Assembly (NCBI RefSeq): GCF_021869535.1 | Contig: NW_026262581.1 | Span: 112,806,771-112,870,770, forward strand | From: Mytilus californianus | Lineage: Eukaryota > Mollusca > Bivalvia > Mytilida > Mytilidae | Length of the DNA: 64,000 bases | Direction: 5' to 3' | Part shown: piece by piece, positions 41,407-52,649 of the stretch | How positions within the stretch are numbered: position 1 is the stretch's first letter | How the letters are laid out: the number at the start of each line of letters is the position of its first letter | Notes under the pieces: generated by a model | The model's input: only the letters and a program-made list of their open reading frames with translations | What the model was told of the DNA's origin: nothing | Database searches by the model: none | Program-made: the position numbers and the translations under genes

Positions 41407-42692
41407 ATTTTTATACGACCGCAAACAAATTTTGTGGTCGTATATTGGTATGACGTTGGCGTCGTCGTCGTCCGAAGACACATTGGTTTTCGCACTCTAA
41501 CTTTAGTTTAAGTAAAAGGATCTCTATGAAATTTTACCATAAGGTTCAATACCACAAAAGGAAGGTTGGGATTGATTTTGGGGGTTATGGTACCAACAGT
41601 TAAGGAATTAGGGGCCAAAAATAAGCATTTTTGTAACTTCCAGACACAACTTGTGTTCAAGTGTATGGATCTCTCTGACATTGTACCACAAGGTTCCATA
41701 TCACAAAGGGAAGGCTGGGATTGATTTTGGGGGTAATTGCCTCAAAATTTTAGGAATTAGGGGCCAAAAAAGGGGCAAAAAACAAGCATTTTTCTAGTTT
41801 CATGACAATAACTTGTGTGTAAGTGTATGGATCTTTCTGAAATTGTACTACAAGGTTCCATATCAAAAAGGGAAAGCTGGAATTGAGTTTGGGGGTAATT
41901 GCCCAAAACGTTTAGGAATAAGGGGCAGAAAAGGGGCAAAAAATAAGCATTTTTCTAGTTTCCAGACAATAACTTGCGTTCAAGTGGATGGATCTCTCTG
42001 AAATTGTACTGCAAGGTACCATACCACAAAGGGAAGGCTGGGATTGATTTTGGGGGTAATTGCCTCAAAATTTTAGGAATTAGGGGCCAAAGAGGGGCAA
42101 AAAACAAGCATTTTTCTAGTTTCAGGACAATAACTTGTGTGTAAGTGTATGGATCTTTCTGAAATTGTACTACAAGGTTCAATATCACAAAGGGAAAGCT
42201 GGGTTTAAGTTTGGGGGTAATTGCCTAAAACGTTTAGGAATTTGGGGCCAAAAAGGGGCCAAAAAACAAGCATTTTCTAGTTTCCAGACAATAACTTGTG
42301 TTCAAGTGTATGGATCTCTCTGAAATTGTACTGCAAGGTACCATACCACAAAGGGAAGGCTGGGATTGAGTTTGGGGGTGATGAATCATAAGGGGGTTCA
42401 AAAAATTTGGGGGGAGGGATTTTTTTTTTTTTTAATTTTCAATTTTAAATTGGTTATTTCTGATTTATATATTAAAGCTAATAATAATGATATGGTTTGA
42501 ATAGGTAAATTGAAAATTTATAATTTCTTAGACCACATTCATTCTGTGTCAGAAACCTATATTGTGTCAAATATTTAATCACAATCCAAATTCAGTGTGT
42601 ATCAAGCTTAAATGTTGTGTCCATACTTGCCCCAACTGTTCAGGGTTCGACCTCTGCGGTCGTATCAAGCAGCGCCCAGCGGAGCATTTTAT
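41407..42692 (+). repeat. Family A element, long copy 6
   Basis: Complete: 5' hairpin TATACGACCGCAAACAAATT / TTGTGGTCGTATA, GGCGTCGTCGTCGTCCGAAG linker, then units with CAATAACTT at about 41482 (diverged), 41643, 41804, 41964, 42126 and 42286 (period about 161 bp). Two alternating unit types (TGTTCAAGTG and TGTGTAAGTG) make a roughly 322-bp dimer. The 3' block ends CTCTGCGGTCGTATCAAGCA and GCGCCCAGCGGAGC. Confidence 0.82.
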
Positions 42693-43068
42693 CTGAAGTC
42701 AAATTGAGTAAAATTTTAACACATTGTAAAGATTGATGAAGAAAACTAATACAATTTAGGCAACTGTATGAGTAATTGTTTTGGGGGAATTTAAATAGTT
42801 TTTACAATTCCATTAAAGTATGAAAGCTCTCTATGTATATTGAAGATTGTCTTAATAGTTTTTTTGTTTTTTTTTGAGTAATGGAGGATGAGGTGCAATA
42901 TGACTCTTTGTACCACAAAACAAATTTATAAATATCAGTTTTTCATTTTTTATAAAATTTCACCAAAATATAAAGATTTTATTGACTTTACCAGGTTTAC
43001 CAGAAAAGTGATAAAAGTAGATTCAAATTATACATCTGTAAGTGATTTGCAAACAAATCAGACCATAT

Positions 43069-43242
43069 ACTGTATATTCAGAAATTATTGCAAGGTTTTT
43101 ATTAATCGAGTAATTGGACTGGATAAGAATACATATATTTGTATACCGACCTTTCTGAAATCACAATAATTAATCTCGAATTTTTGTTCATACTTCAAAA
43201 ATCGCAATAATAAATGCATACAATAATTTCTGAATTAACAGT
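43069..43242. mobile_element. MITE-like element, TIR ACTGT(T/A)(A/T)ATTCAGAAATTATTG
   Basis: Left end ACTGTATATTCAGAAATTAT and right end CAATAATTTCTGAATTAACAGT are inverted over about 22 bp, flanked by imperfect TA. The interior also folds (CGAGTAATTGGA / TTAATCTCG, ATCGCAATAATAAATG). 174 bp. Confidence 0.65.
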
Positions 43243-44400
43243 TATCTTGCAAAGAATACTATTAATTGTTGCTCATAATATTTTCATGTATATAATATTA
43301 TTTTAATACTCATGACATAAGGGAATTATTTACTTATGTAAGGGTCAAAGAGAACAAAGTATGAATAGAGACATTTGTGGCAAAGATATAAATTGTACAA
43401 TTTTATGTGTCTTGTTTTAAGTGATGCTATGATTGTCCTAAATTTACAGCATGTTCAACAACTGTGATGTGAAAATAAAAGGATTATAACAAGTTTCTTT
43501 GACTTTGATTGATAAAACGATGGTTCTAAATTACAAAAAAAAAATGTATGCAGTAAAATGTACCTGTTGTTATTGTCAGACTAATGTCCATTAGTACTAC
43601 ATAAATACTGGTACATAAACAAAGGAATTAGAAATTTATGTTGGCTTGAATGATTGATCACTACAAAATAAACTAGAACAAAGCAGAACTAATACATCCA
43701 GCTTTCACTTTTTGATAGCCATTTATATGTATTTTATTGAAGATATTTTGACAGTAAATAGATTTCACATCTAATCTATTCATCTAACAGAAACATGTTG
43801 AACTCCTCTTTTTTATCCTATATTCTACTTTTATAGAAAATATTACAATAATAAGATATTTAAATTTCTATTTGAGTACAATTTCAAACTTTCTAAATTA
43901 AAAGTTGCATAACTCTAGGTAATGTAAAAGGAGTTGCGTCCACAAAGTGCATACTGAATAGTATGAACTATTACAAAGTTCAAAGGGGCAATGCTTGGAT
44001 TTGTCAATGAACCAGGATGCCCTACTCATTTGGACAGTTTACAAAGTTTCAAGAACCTCAGATGAAGTTTGTAGAGATTATGTTTACAAAATGCATATGG
44101 AATGTTTTCAAATTTTTCTAAGTTAAAGGGGCATAATTCTGGAAATACTCAACGGAAAAATCATTGTATAGTGAAGTTAACATGTCATAATCTGTAATTG
44201 CACAAAAATTTGTTGAAATTAGACAAAGGACTTGAAACTTATTTCAAACAGGTGGAGGGACAGCGATTCTTTTTGACTCACCAAAAGTTTGTTTGTTCTG
44301 GGTATAAAATTACTCCTTAACAAATGTTCATACATATTTAAATAGATATGCTATGGCTTTAGTCTTGTTATTTTATGTCCTCTGAAAATTGTCAATGTGT
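43243..44400. other. Intergenic sequence with degenerate repeat units
   Basis: AT-rich. From about 43900 to 44290 two diverged units of about 200 bp carry CATAACTCTAGG and AAGGGGCATAATTCTGG, the motif seen in other families. No gene seen. Confidence 0.4.
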
Positions 44401-44459
44401 CATCACTATATATATCTGGAATAATTTTGAATTCTGAAAACTGAAAAAAATGTATTGTC

Positions 44460-45366
44460 AACATGTCGGACATTAACTAAAAAATGCTTTAACCAATATG
44501 CATGAAACTTTGGTGAATTGTTTATATCTATTGACCTGAGCTCCCTTTTGTTTTTTATAAATTTCAGATATACCGTTTCCGAGTTTTGGGGTTTTATTCA
44601 TTAAAAAAGGGGGGATTTTCCAGTTTTCCGACAATAACTCCAAGAATGCTTTCACCAACTTGCAAGAAATTTTGGTGAATTGTTTATATCTATTGACATG
44701 AGCTCCCTTTTGGATTTTTATAAATTTTAGATTTAACGTTTCCGAGTTACAGGGTTTTATTCATAAAAAAAGGGGGATTTTCCAGTTTTCGGACAATAAC
44801 TAAAAAATGCTTTCAGCAGTTCTCATGAAACTTTGATGAATTGTTTATATCTGTTAATGTAAGCTCCCTTTAGAATTTTATAAATTTTAGATTTACATTT
44901 CCGAGTTATGGGGTTTTATTCATTAAAAAAGGGGGGATTTTCCAGTTTTTGGACAATCTCTCAAAATTGCTTTCAGCAGTTCTCATGAAACTTTGGTGAA
45001 TTATTGATAGCTATTGATGTAATCTCCCTATTGATTTTCATAAATTTCAAATATGACATTGAGAAGAAATTGAACTTTATTTGTTTATAGTCTTGACAAC
45101 AGATTTACTAAGTATTGCGCAACAGCACAGTGTATTACACAACAGCAAGAAATCTTTAATTGAATATAAATTCAATTCATATAACAAATTTCAAGTTCTT
45201 TGACTACATTTATTTAGAAACCTATAATATGTCAAATACATTTGTATTTAATTACAATCCAAATTCAGACCTGTATCAAGCTTGAATATTGTGTCAATTT
45301 TTGCCCCAACTGTTCAGGGTTGGACCTCTGTGAGCGTATCTAGCTGTGCTCAGCAAAGCAGTTTAT
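44460..45366 (+). repeat. Tandem units (about 165 bp) joined to a family A 3' end
   Basis: Four units near 44475, 44630, 44790 and 44945 (AATGCTTT.A.CA, ATGAAACTTTGGTGAATTG, TCCGAGTT, GGGGGATTTTCCAGTTTT). Then a family-A-like 3' block (CAATCCAAATTCAGACCTGT, CAACTGTTCAGGGTTGGACC, GAGCGTATCTAGCTGTGCTC) ends at 45366. No 5' hairpin was found. The interior differs from other family A copies, so this is either a distinct subfamily or a chimera. Confidence 0.65.
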
Positions 45367-46170
45367 TCATCATAGATTACCTATCAATTTTCCAGATTTC
45401 AAAATTATACCAAATAATTCCTTGTTATATGACCTTTTGTCAAATTAATAATTTCTGGCATCCATTTAATTGTTTCAACATCAGCCCATGATCTATTTTA
45501 TAGTAAAATATAACATCACAATGTTGTTCATTCAAGCATGAGTTACATCCATTTAAATGTAGGAAGCAGTTAAGTTATGGGATTCAAGAGGATAATTAAT
45601 TTCTATTATATCACAAGCCTTGAAGTGTATATTCAGTGGTTTACAGAAATATAGAAGTCAATGTTTGTTTTGATAGTTTCCTGTGAACTTTTGAAATTTT
45701 TGTGGGTTTTTTTTCAGCATTTCCTGATATTCATGTGGAGATGAGAGATGAAGTTGTTGGGATTTATCTATTACCAGCATAAACATAAAGTATGCTATTT
45801 TTAACAATGGAAAATGATAGCAGGAGTATCAATCCATTTGTAAAACTACAGCTTGTTTATTTCAAACTCTGCTTATCACTTTTCAATTTTATGGTTAGTT
45901 TTATAGCATATCCAGATAGGAGAGGATCAGATATGTTGTAGCACTGACAAAAATATATACCTTTTTAACTCACCAAGGTCAACCAGATTTTTTGACCTTA
46001 TTTTCATGCTCTAGTAACTTAGATTTTTGCATGAGGTATGTTTTTCAGTAACTTTATGTAACTGGTCAATAATATTTGATACTTCATTCTTAGAAAGGAA
46101 AATATGTGATGTTCAAATGGTTCAATGCTAGGTTGAGTTTTTTGGGGTGTTTCTAATACACGTCGGGTTT
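45367..46170. other. Intergenic sequence, no feature recognised
   Basis: AT-rich, no ORF with recognisable similarity and no repeat partner found in the window. Confidence 0.3.
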
Positions 46171-46842
46171 TTATGCCCCCGCCGTAGCGGAGGGGGCATT
46201 AAGTTTTACCCTTGTCCGTCCGTATGTACGTTCCAAAGTTGGTTTCCGTTCTCTAACTTTAGTTTGCCTCAACCAAATGTTATGAAACTTATTCAAAATG
46301 CTTATTATCACAAAACACAGATCAAGTTTGAATGTTGGTGGCGTCACTTTAACTGTTCTAGAGTTATGCCCCTTTACAAATTTTACGTTTCCGTTCTCTA
46401 ACTTAAGTTTGCCTAAACCAAATGTTATGAAACTTATACACAATGCTTATTACCACAAAATACAGATCAAGTTTGAATTTTGGTGGCGTCACTTTAACCG
46501 TTCTAGAGTTATGCCCCTTTACAAATGAAAAAATTGCTGAATTTTTCGTTTCCGTTCTCTAACTTTAGTTTGCCTCAACCAAATGTTATGAAACTTATAC
46601 ACAATGCTTATTACAACAAAATACAGATCAAGTTTGAATTTTGGTGGTGTCACTTTAACTGTTCTAGAGTTACGCCAAATGTTATGAAACTTATACACAA
46701 TACTTATTACCACAACACTCAGATCAAGTATGAATTTGGGTAGCATCACTTTTACAGTTCTTTAGTTATGTCCCTTTATAACTTTATATGATATATATGC
46801 AAGCAGGGGCAAGATCTGTGTCCCATGGGCACATTCTCCATT
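46171..46842 (+). repeat. Family C element, copy 2
   Basis: 5' hairpin ATGCCCCCGCC ... GGAGGGGGCAT at 46173-46199, about four 130-160 bp units, 3' motif GCAAGCAGGGGCAAGATCT, hairpin GTGTCCCATGGGCAC at 46818-46832. Confidence 0.8.
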
Positions 46843-47083
46843 TATTTATATTTAATATTTGAGTGTGAAGAGAATATAGTATATGGCCTAAACCTCACTT
46901 TATATGATCTGCTGGTCAGGTTAAGGAGTTGCAAATAAGATCTGTTTTTGTATAGCTATGTATTTCAAGAGCACATAATTTGGTACGTGAACTATTATTT
47001 GTAATGAGTATAGGATTGTTCAAACATGATTTAAAAAACTCCACTTTATGTAGATAAAGTTTACACCACTACCAAAAGAGAGG

Positions 47084-47685
47084 CGAAAGATACCAAAGGA
47101 ACACCCAAACTCACAAGTGGAAAACAAACTGACAATGCCATCGCAAAAAAGTAAAAAACGAAAAAGACAAATGACAGCACACAAAACACACAAGTGGAAA
47201 ACAAACTGACAATGCCATCGCAAAACAGTAAAAAACCAAAAGACAAATGACAGCAAGCAAAACACACAAGTGGAAAACAAACTGACAATGCCATCGCAAA
47301 AAAGTAAAAAACCAAAAGACAAATGACAGCACACAAAACACACAAGTGCAAAAAAAACAGACAATGCCATCGCAAAAAAGGAAAAAACCAAAAGACAAAT
47401 GACAGCACACAAAACACACAAGTGTAAAACAAACTGACAATGCCATCTTAAAAAAGGAAAAAACCAAAAGACAAATGACGGCACACAAAACACACAAGTG
47501 GAAAACAAACTGACAATGCCATCGTAAAAAAGGAAAAAACCAAAAGACAAATGACATCACACAAAACACACAAGTGGAAAAAAAACAGACAATGCCATCG
47601 CAAAAAAGTAAAAAACCAAAAGACAAATGACAGCACACAAAACACAAGTGTAAAACAAACTGAAAATGCCATCGTAAAAAAGGAA
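47084..47685. repeat. 76-bp satellite-like tandem array, first block
   Basis: About eight units of CAAGTGGAAAACAAACTGAC, AATGCCATCGCAAAAAAGTA, AAAAACCAAAAGACAAATGA, CAGCACACAAAACACA (76 bp), 90% or more alike by eye. Seeded by GAAAGATACCAAAGGAACAC, as in the dispersed repeat at 38216. The array resumes at 49240-49378 and 51488-51535, separated by inserted elements. Confidence 0.88.
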
Positions 47686-49239
47686 ACAAGAGTGCACACG
47701 CTGAAATGTCTCGCCTTCTTTACTAATCATTGATATTATGTTGATAGTCCTAAATATAAAGCTTTATTACAACTGTCACATAAACTTAACATTAACCAAG
47801 TAAACTAAACATTGACCAATGAACCATGAAAATGAGGTCAAGGTCAGATGAACCATGCTAGGCAGGCATGTACAGCTACCAATTCTTCCATACAACAAAT
47901 ATAATTGACCTATTGCTTATAGTTTAAGAAAAACAGACCAAAACACAAAAACTTAACACTGAGCAATGAACCTTGAAAATGAGGTCAAGGTCAAATAAAA
48001 CCTGTGTGACTGCCAAATAGATCATAAAATATTTCCATACACCAAATATAGTTGAACTATTACATATAGTATTAGAAAAAAGGACCAAAACTCAAAAAAC
48101 TTAACTTTGACCACTGAACCATGAAAATGAGGTCAAGGTCAGATGACACCTGCCCGCTAGACATGTACACCTTACAATCATTCCATACACCAAATATAGT
48201 AGACCTATGGCATACAGTATAAGAAAAACAGACCAAAACACAAAAACTTAACTATAACCACTGAACCATGAAAATGAGGTCAAGGTCGGATGACACCTGC
48301 CAGTTGGACATGTACACCTTACAGTCCTTCCATACACCGAATATACTAGACCTATTGCTTATAGTATCTGAGATATGGACTTGACCACCAAAACTTAACC
48401 TTGTTCACTGATCCATGAAATGAGGTCGAGGTCAAGTGAAAACTGTCTGACGGGCATGAGGACCTTGCAAGGTACGCACATACCAAATATAGTTGAACTA
48501 TTGCATATAGTACTAGAAAAAAAGACCAAAACTCAAAAACTTAACTTTGACCACTGAACCATGAAAATGAGGTCAAGGTCAAATGACACCTGCCCGCTAG
48601 ACATGTACACCTTACAATCATTCCATACACCAAATATAGTAGACCTATGGCATACAGTATAAGAAAAACAGACCAAAACACAAAAACTTAACTATAACCA
48701 CTGAACCATGAAAATGAGGTCAAGGTCGGATGACACCTGCCAGTTGGACATGTACACCTTACAGTCCTTCCATACACGGAATATACTAGACCTATTGCTT
48801 ATAGTATCTGAGATATGGACTTGACCACCAAAACTTAACCTTGTTCACTGATCCATGAAATGAGGTCGAGGTCAAGTGAAAACTGTCTGACGGGCATGAG
48901 GACCTTGCAAGGTACGCACATACCAAATATAGTTATCCTATTACTTATAATAAGAGAGAATCTAACATTACAAAAAATCTTAACTTTTTTTTCAAGTAGT
49001 CACTGAACCATGAAAATGAGGTCAAGGACATTGGACATGTGACTGACAGAAACTTCGTAACATGAGGCATCCATATACAAAGTATGAAGCATCCAGACCT
49101 TCCACCTTCTAAAATATAAAGCTTTTAAGAAGTTAGCTAACGCCGCCGCCGCCGTAGCCGCCGCCGCCGCCGCCGCCGCCGCCGGATCACTATCCCTATG
49201 TCGAGCTTTCTGCGACAAAAGTCGCAGGCTCGACAAAAA
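47686..49239 (-). repeat. Family B element, long copy 2, inserted in the 76-bp array
   Basis: Minus-strand element from TTTTTGTCGAGCCTGCGACT (49239) through an expanded CGG tract and about nine units of roughly 146 bp to GCACTCTTG (47686). Units carry AGGTCAAGGTCA or close variants. A block of about 415 bp (48075-48490) is repeated almost perfectly at about 48513-48928. Confidence 0.82.
49141..49184. repeat. (CCG)n trinucleotide tract
   Basis: About 14 CCG/CGC triplets with one interruption (GTAG), at the spot where the other family B copies have only four CGG (copy 1) or none (copy 3). Confidence 0.85.
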
Positions 49240-49378
49240 CCAAAAGACAAATGACGGCACACAAAACACTAAAGTGGAAAACAAACTGACAATGCCATCG
49301 TAAAAAAGAAAAAAACCAAAAGACAAATGACAGCACACAAAACACACAAGTGGAAAACAAACTTACAATGCCATCACA
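49240..49378. repeat. 76-bp satellite array, second block
   Basis: Two further units (CCAAAAGACAAATGACGGCA, AAACAAACTGACAATGCCAT) between family B copy 2 and family A copy 7. Confidence 0.85.
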
Positions 49379-51487
49379 AATAAAATGCTCCGCTGGGGCG
49401 CAGCTTGATATGACCGCAGAGGTCGAACCCTGAACAGTTGGGGCAAGTATGGACACAACATTCAAGCTTGATACAGCACTGAATTTGGATTGTGATTAAA
49501 TATTTGACACAGCATAGGTTTCTGACACAGAATGAAAGTGGTCTAAGAACTTAAAAATTTTTAATTTACCTATTCAAACCATATCATTTTTATTTGCTTT
49601 TATATATAAATCAGAAATAACCAATTTAAAATGGAAAATTTTAAAGAAAAAAAAGGAAAAAAAAATCCCCCCCCCCCCAATTTTTTGAACCCCTTATGAT
49701 TCATCACCCCCAAACTCAATCCCAGGCTTCCCTTTGTGGTATGGTACCTTGCAGTACAATTTCAGAGAGATCCATACACTTGAACACAAGTTATTGTCTG
49801 GAAACTAGAAAAATGCTTATTTTTTGGCCCCTTTTTGGCCCCAAATTCCTAAACGTTTAGGGCAATTACCCCAAAACTCAAACCCAGCTTTCCCTTTGTT
49901 ATATGGAACCTTGCAGTACAATGTCATAAAGATCCATACACTTACACACAAGTTATTGTCCTGAAACTAGAAAAATGCTTGTTTTTTTGCCCTTTTATGG
50001 CCCCTAAATACTAAAATTTTAAGGCAATTACCCCCAAAATCAATCCCAGCCTTCCCTTTGTGGTATGGTACCTTGCAGTACAATTTCAGAGAGATCCATA
50101 CACTTGAACACAAGTTATTGTCTGGAAACTAGAAAAATGCTTATTTTTGGCCCCTTTTTCCTAAAATTTTTGGGCAATTACCCCCAAACTCAATTCCAGC
50201 TTTCCCTTTGTGATATGGAACCTTGTAGTACAATTTCATAAAGATCCATACACTTACACACAAGTTATTGTCATGAAACTAGAAAAATGCTTGTTTTTTG
50301 CCCCTTTTTGGCCCCTAATTCCTAAAATTTGGAGGCAATTACCCCCAAAATCAATCCCAGCATTCCCTTTGTGATATGGAACCTTGTGATACAATGTCAG
50401 AGAGATCCATAGACTTACACACAAGTTATTGTCATGAAACTAGAAAATTGCTTGTTTTTTGCCCCTTTTTGGCCCCTAATTCCTAAAATTTGGAGGCAAT
50501 TACCCCCAAACTCAAACCCAGCTTTCCCTTTGTGATATGGAACCTTGCAGTACAATTTCATAAAGATCCATACACTTACACACAAGTTATTGTCCTGAAA
50601 CTAGAAAAATGCTTGTTTTTTTGCCCTTTTATGGCCCCTAAATACTAAAATTTTAAGGGAATTACCCCCAAAATCAATCCCAGCCTTCCCTTTGTGGTAT
50701 GGTACCTTGCAGTACAATTTCAGAGAGATCCATACACTTGAACACAAGTTATTGTCTGGAAACTAGAAAAATGCTTATTTTTGGCCCCTTTTTCCTAAAA
50801 TTTTTGGGCAATTACCCCCAAACTCAATTCCAGCTTTCCCTTTGAGATATGGAACCTTGTAGTACAATTTCATAAAGATCCATACACTTACACACAAGTT
50901 ATTGTCATGAAACTAGAAAAATGCTTGTTTTTTGCCCCTTTTTGGCCCCTCATTCCTAAAATTTGGAGGCAATTACCCCCAAAATCAATCCCAGCATTCC
51001 CTTTGTGATATGGAACCTTGTGATACAATGTCAGAGAGATCCATAGACTTACACACAAGTTATTGTCATGAAACTAGAAAAATGCTTGTTTTTTGCCCCT
51101 TTTTTGCCCCTAATTCCTAAAATTTGGAGGCAATTACCCCCAAAATCAATCCCAGCATTCCCTTTGTGATATGGAACCTTGTGGTACAATGTCAGAAAGA
51201 TCCATACACTTACACACAAGTTATGTCTGGAAGTTACAAAAATGCTTATTTTTGGCCCCTAATTCCTTAACTGTTGGTACCATAACCCCCAAAATCAATC
51301 CCCACCTTCCTTTTGTGGTATTGAACCTTATGGTTAAATTTCATTGAGATCCATTAACTTAAACTAAAGTTAGAGTGCGAAAACTAATGTGTCTTCGGAT
51401 GACGACGCCGGACGACGAAGACGACGACGACGACGCCAACGTCATACCAATATACGACCACAAAAATTTGTTTGCGGTCGTATAAAA
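49379..51487 (-). repeat. Family A element, longest copy 7, inserted in the 76-bp array
   Basis: Minus-strand element with 5' hairpin at the right (TATACGACCGCAAACAAATT / TTGTGGTCGTATA, 51487-51450) and an expanded CGTCGTCGTC linker. About ten or eleven 158-161 bp units follow, then the 3' block and hairpin at the left (GCTCCGCTGGGGCGCAGC). Four-unit higher-order copies (about 633 bp) are visible, for example 50157 against 50790. Confidence 0.85.
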
Positions 51488-51535
51488 AGGAAAAAGCCTG
51501 AAGACAAATGACAGCACACAAAAGACACAAAAACA
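51488..51535. repeat. 76-bp satellite array, third remnant
   Basis: AGGAAAAAGCCTGAAGACAA and ATGACAGCACACAAAAGACA continue the 76-bp unit on the far side of family A copy 7. Confidence 0.75.
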
Positions 51536-51784
51536 GTTATGAGCGAATATATTTCTAAACACAAGTTTTCGCTCTTACATATCATGATATACTGTATTTA
51601 CCAGGTAGATTACATTATCTACTAAATAAGCATATACATGATGACTATATCATACGGTGGATTCATTTATTTTCATGAATAATTGTCTGCATACAAGCCT
51701 ATAAAACATTTATTCTTCATTGAACATTTAAATTAGTTATTCGTTCACATTTACCCTTGAAATCCACAAAAATGGCATTCTGTG

Positions 51785-52232
51785 AATAACAAGTAAAACT
51801 GTGAGCTATTGCTCACTAATGATACCCCCGCGGAAATATTTCGGTAAACAGGAAGATGTTGAGTGATGAATCTGAAAACGCATCACACTGTGAAACTTAC
51901 TTATATAAACCCTGAAACCAAATTTCAGAAATCCTTGTCAAGTAGTTCCTGAGAAAAATGTGACGAAAATTTTCAACTTGGCTATCATGTGTAAAATAAT
52001 ACAAGTGTTCAGTAAACAGGTAGTTGTTGAGTGATGAATCTGAAAACGCATCACCCGGTGTAACTTACTTATATAAACCCTGAAACCAAATTTCAGAAAT
52101 CCTTGTCAAGTAGTTCCTGCGAAAAATGCGACAAAAATATTCATGGGACGGACAGACTGACGGATGGACTGACGGAAGGACAGACAGAAGTAAAACAGTA
52201 TACCCCCACTTTTTTAAAGCGGGGGTATAATA
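51785..52232 (-). repeat. Family G hairpin-terminated element
   Basis: 5' end at right: TATACCCCCGC ... GTGGGGGTATA hairpin (52229-52198), then a CTGTCTGTCCTTCCGTCAGT-type linker and two units of about 178 bp (GAGTGATGAATCTGAAAACG, TTTCAGAAATCCTTGTCAAG). The inverted motif GCGGGGGTA is at 51831-51823 and hairpin GTGAGCAATAGCTCAC at 51816-51801, then AGTTTTACTTGTTATT. Confidence 0.78.
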
Positions 52233-52520
52233 ATGAATCCACAGTAGCTTTCAGTAGACTCTGTCTTCCAATCACAGTGAAACAGAACAGTGAAACTGAA
52301 GATAAATATGTTTATTTACTAGTAATTGTATAAAGCCAACACAACAGTGATAGCACTACAGTAGATTTTATACCAAATACACATAAAAAAATTTGCACCA
52401 ACATTCAAAATCATTGCACTTGTACATTCAACTTTGACACAAAAGTTGATTGGTTTTGAAAACACATCAAGGCCAATCTTCTTTCAAAAATCTTTCCCCC
52501 TTAACCTCACTTCAAGTGAA

Positions 52521-52643
52521 ACTAATATACCAGTACCTTGAAAATACTAAATTAATATACCAGTACCTTGAAAATACCAAATTAATATACCAGTACCTCA
52601 AAAATACTAAATTAATATACCAGTACCTCGAAAATACTAAATT
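52521..52643 (+). repeat. 30-bp tandem repeat, four units
   Basis: Unit TTAATATACCAGTACCT(C/T)GAAAATACTAAA at 52523, 52553, 52583 and 52613. It stays open in several frames only because the period is a multiple of three; there is no evidence of coding. Confidence 0.88.
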
Positions 52644-52649
52644 CACATC

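Noticed and set aside
47084..47685. CRISPR-like direct repeats
   Set aside because: The 76-bp units are contiguous and alike throughout, without unique spacers, in a eukaryotic genome.
47020..47699. Long overlapping minus-strand ORFs rich in Phe, Cys and Leu (up to 192 codons)
   Set aside because: They arise from the 76-bp tandem array, whose unit happens to lack stops; the same phrase appears in all three frames, with no domain and no splice context.
49000..49347. ORF with a poly-Ala run
   Set aside because: The Ala run is the (CCG)n tract of a family B element; the rest is repeat sequence.
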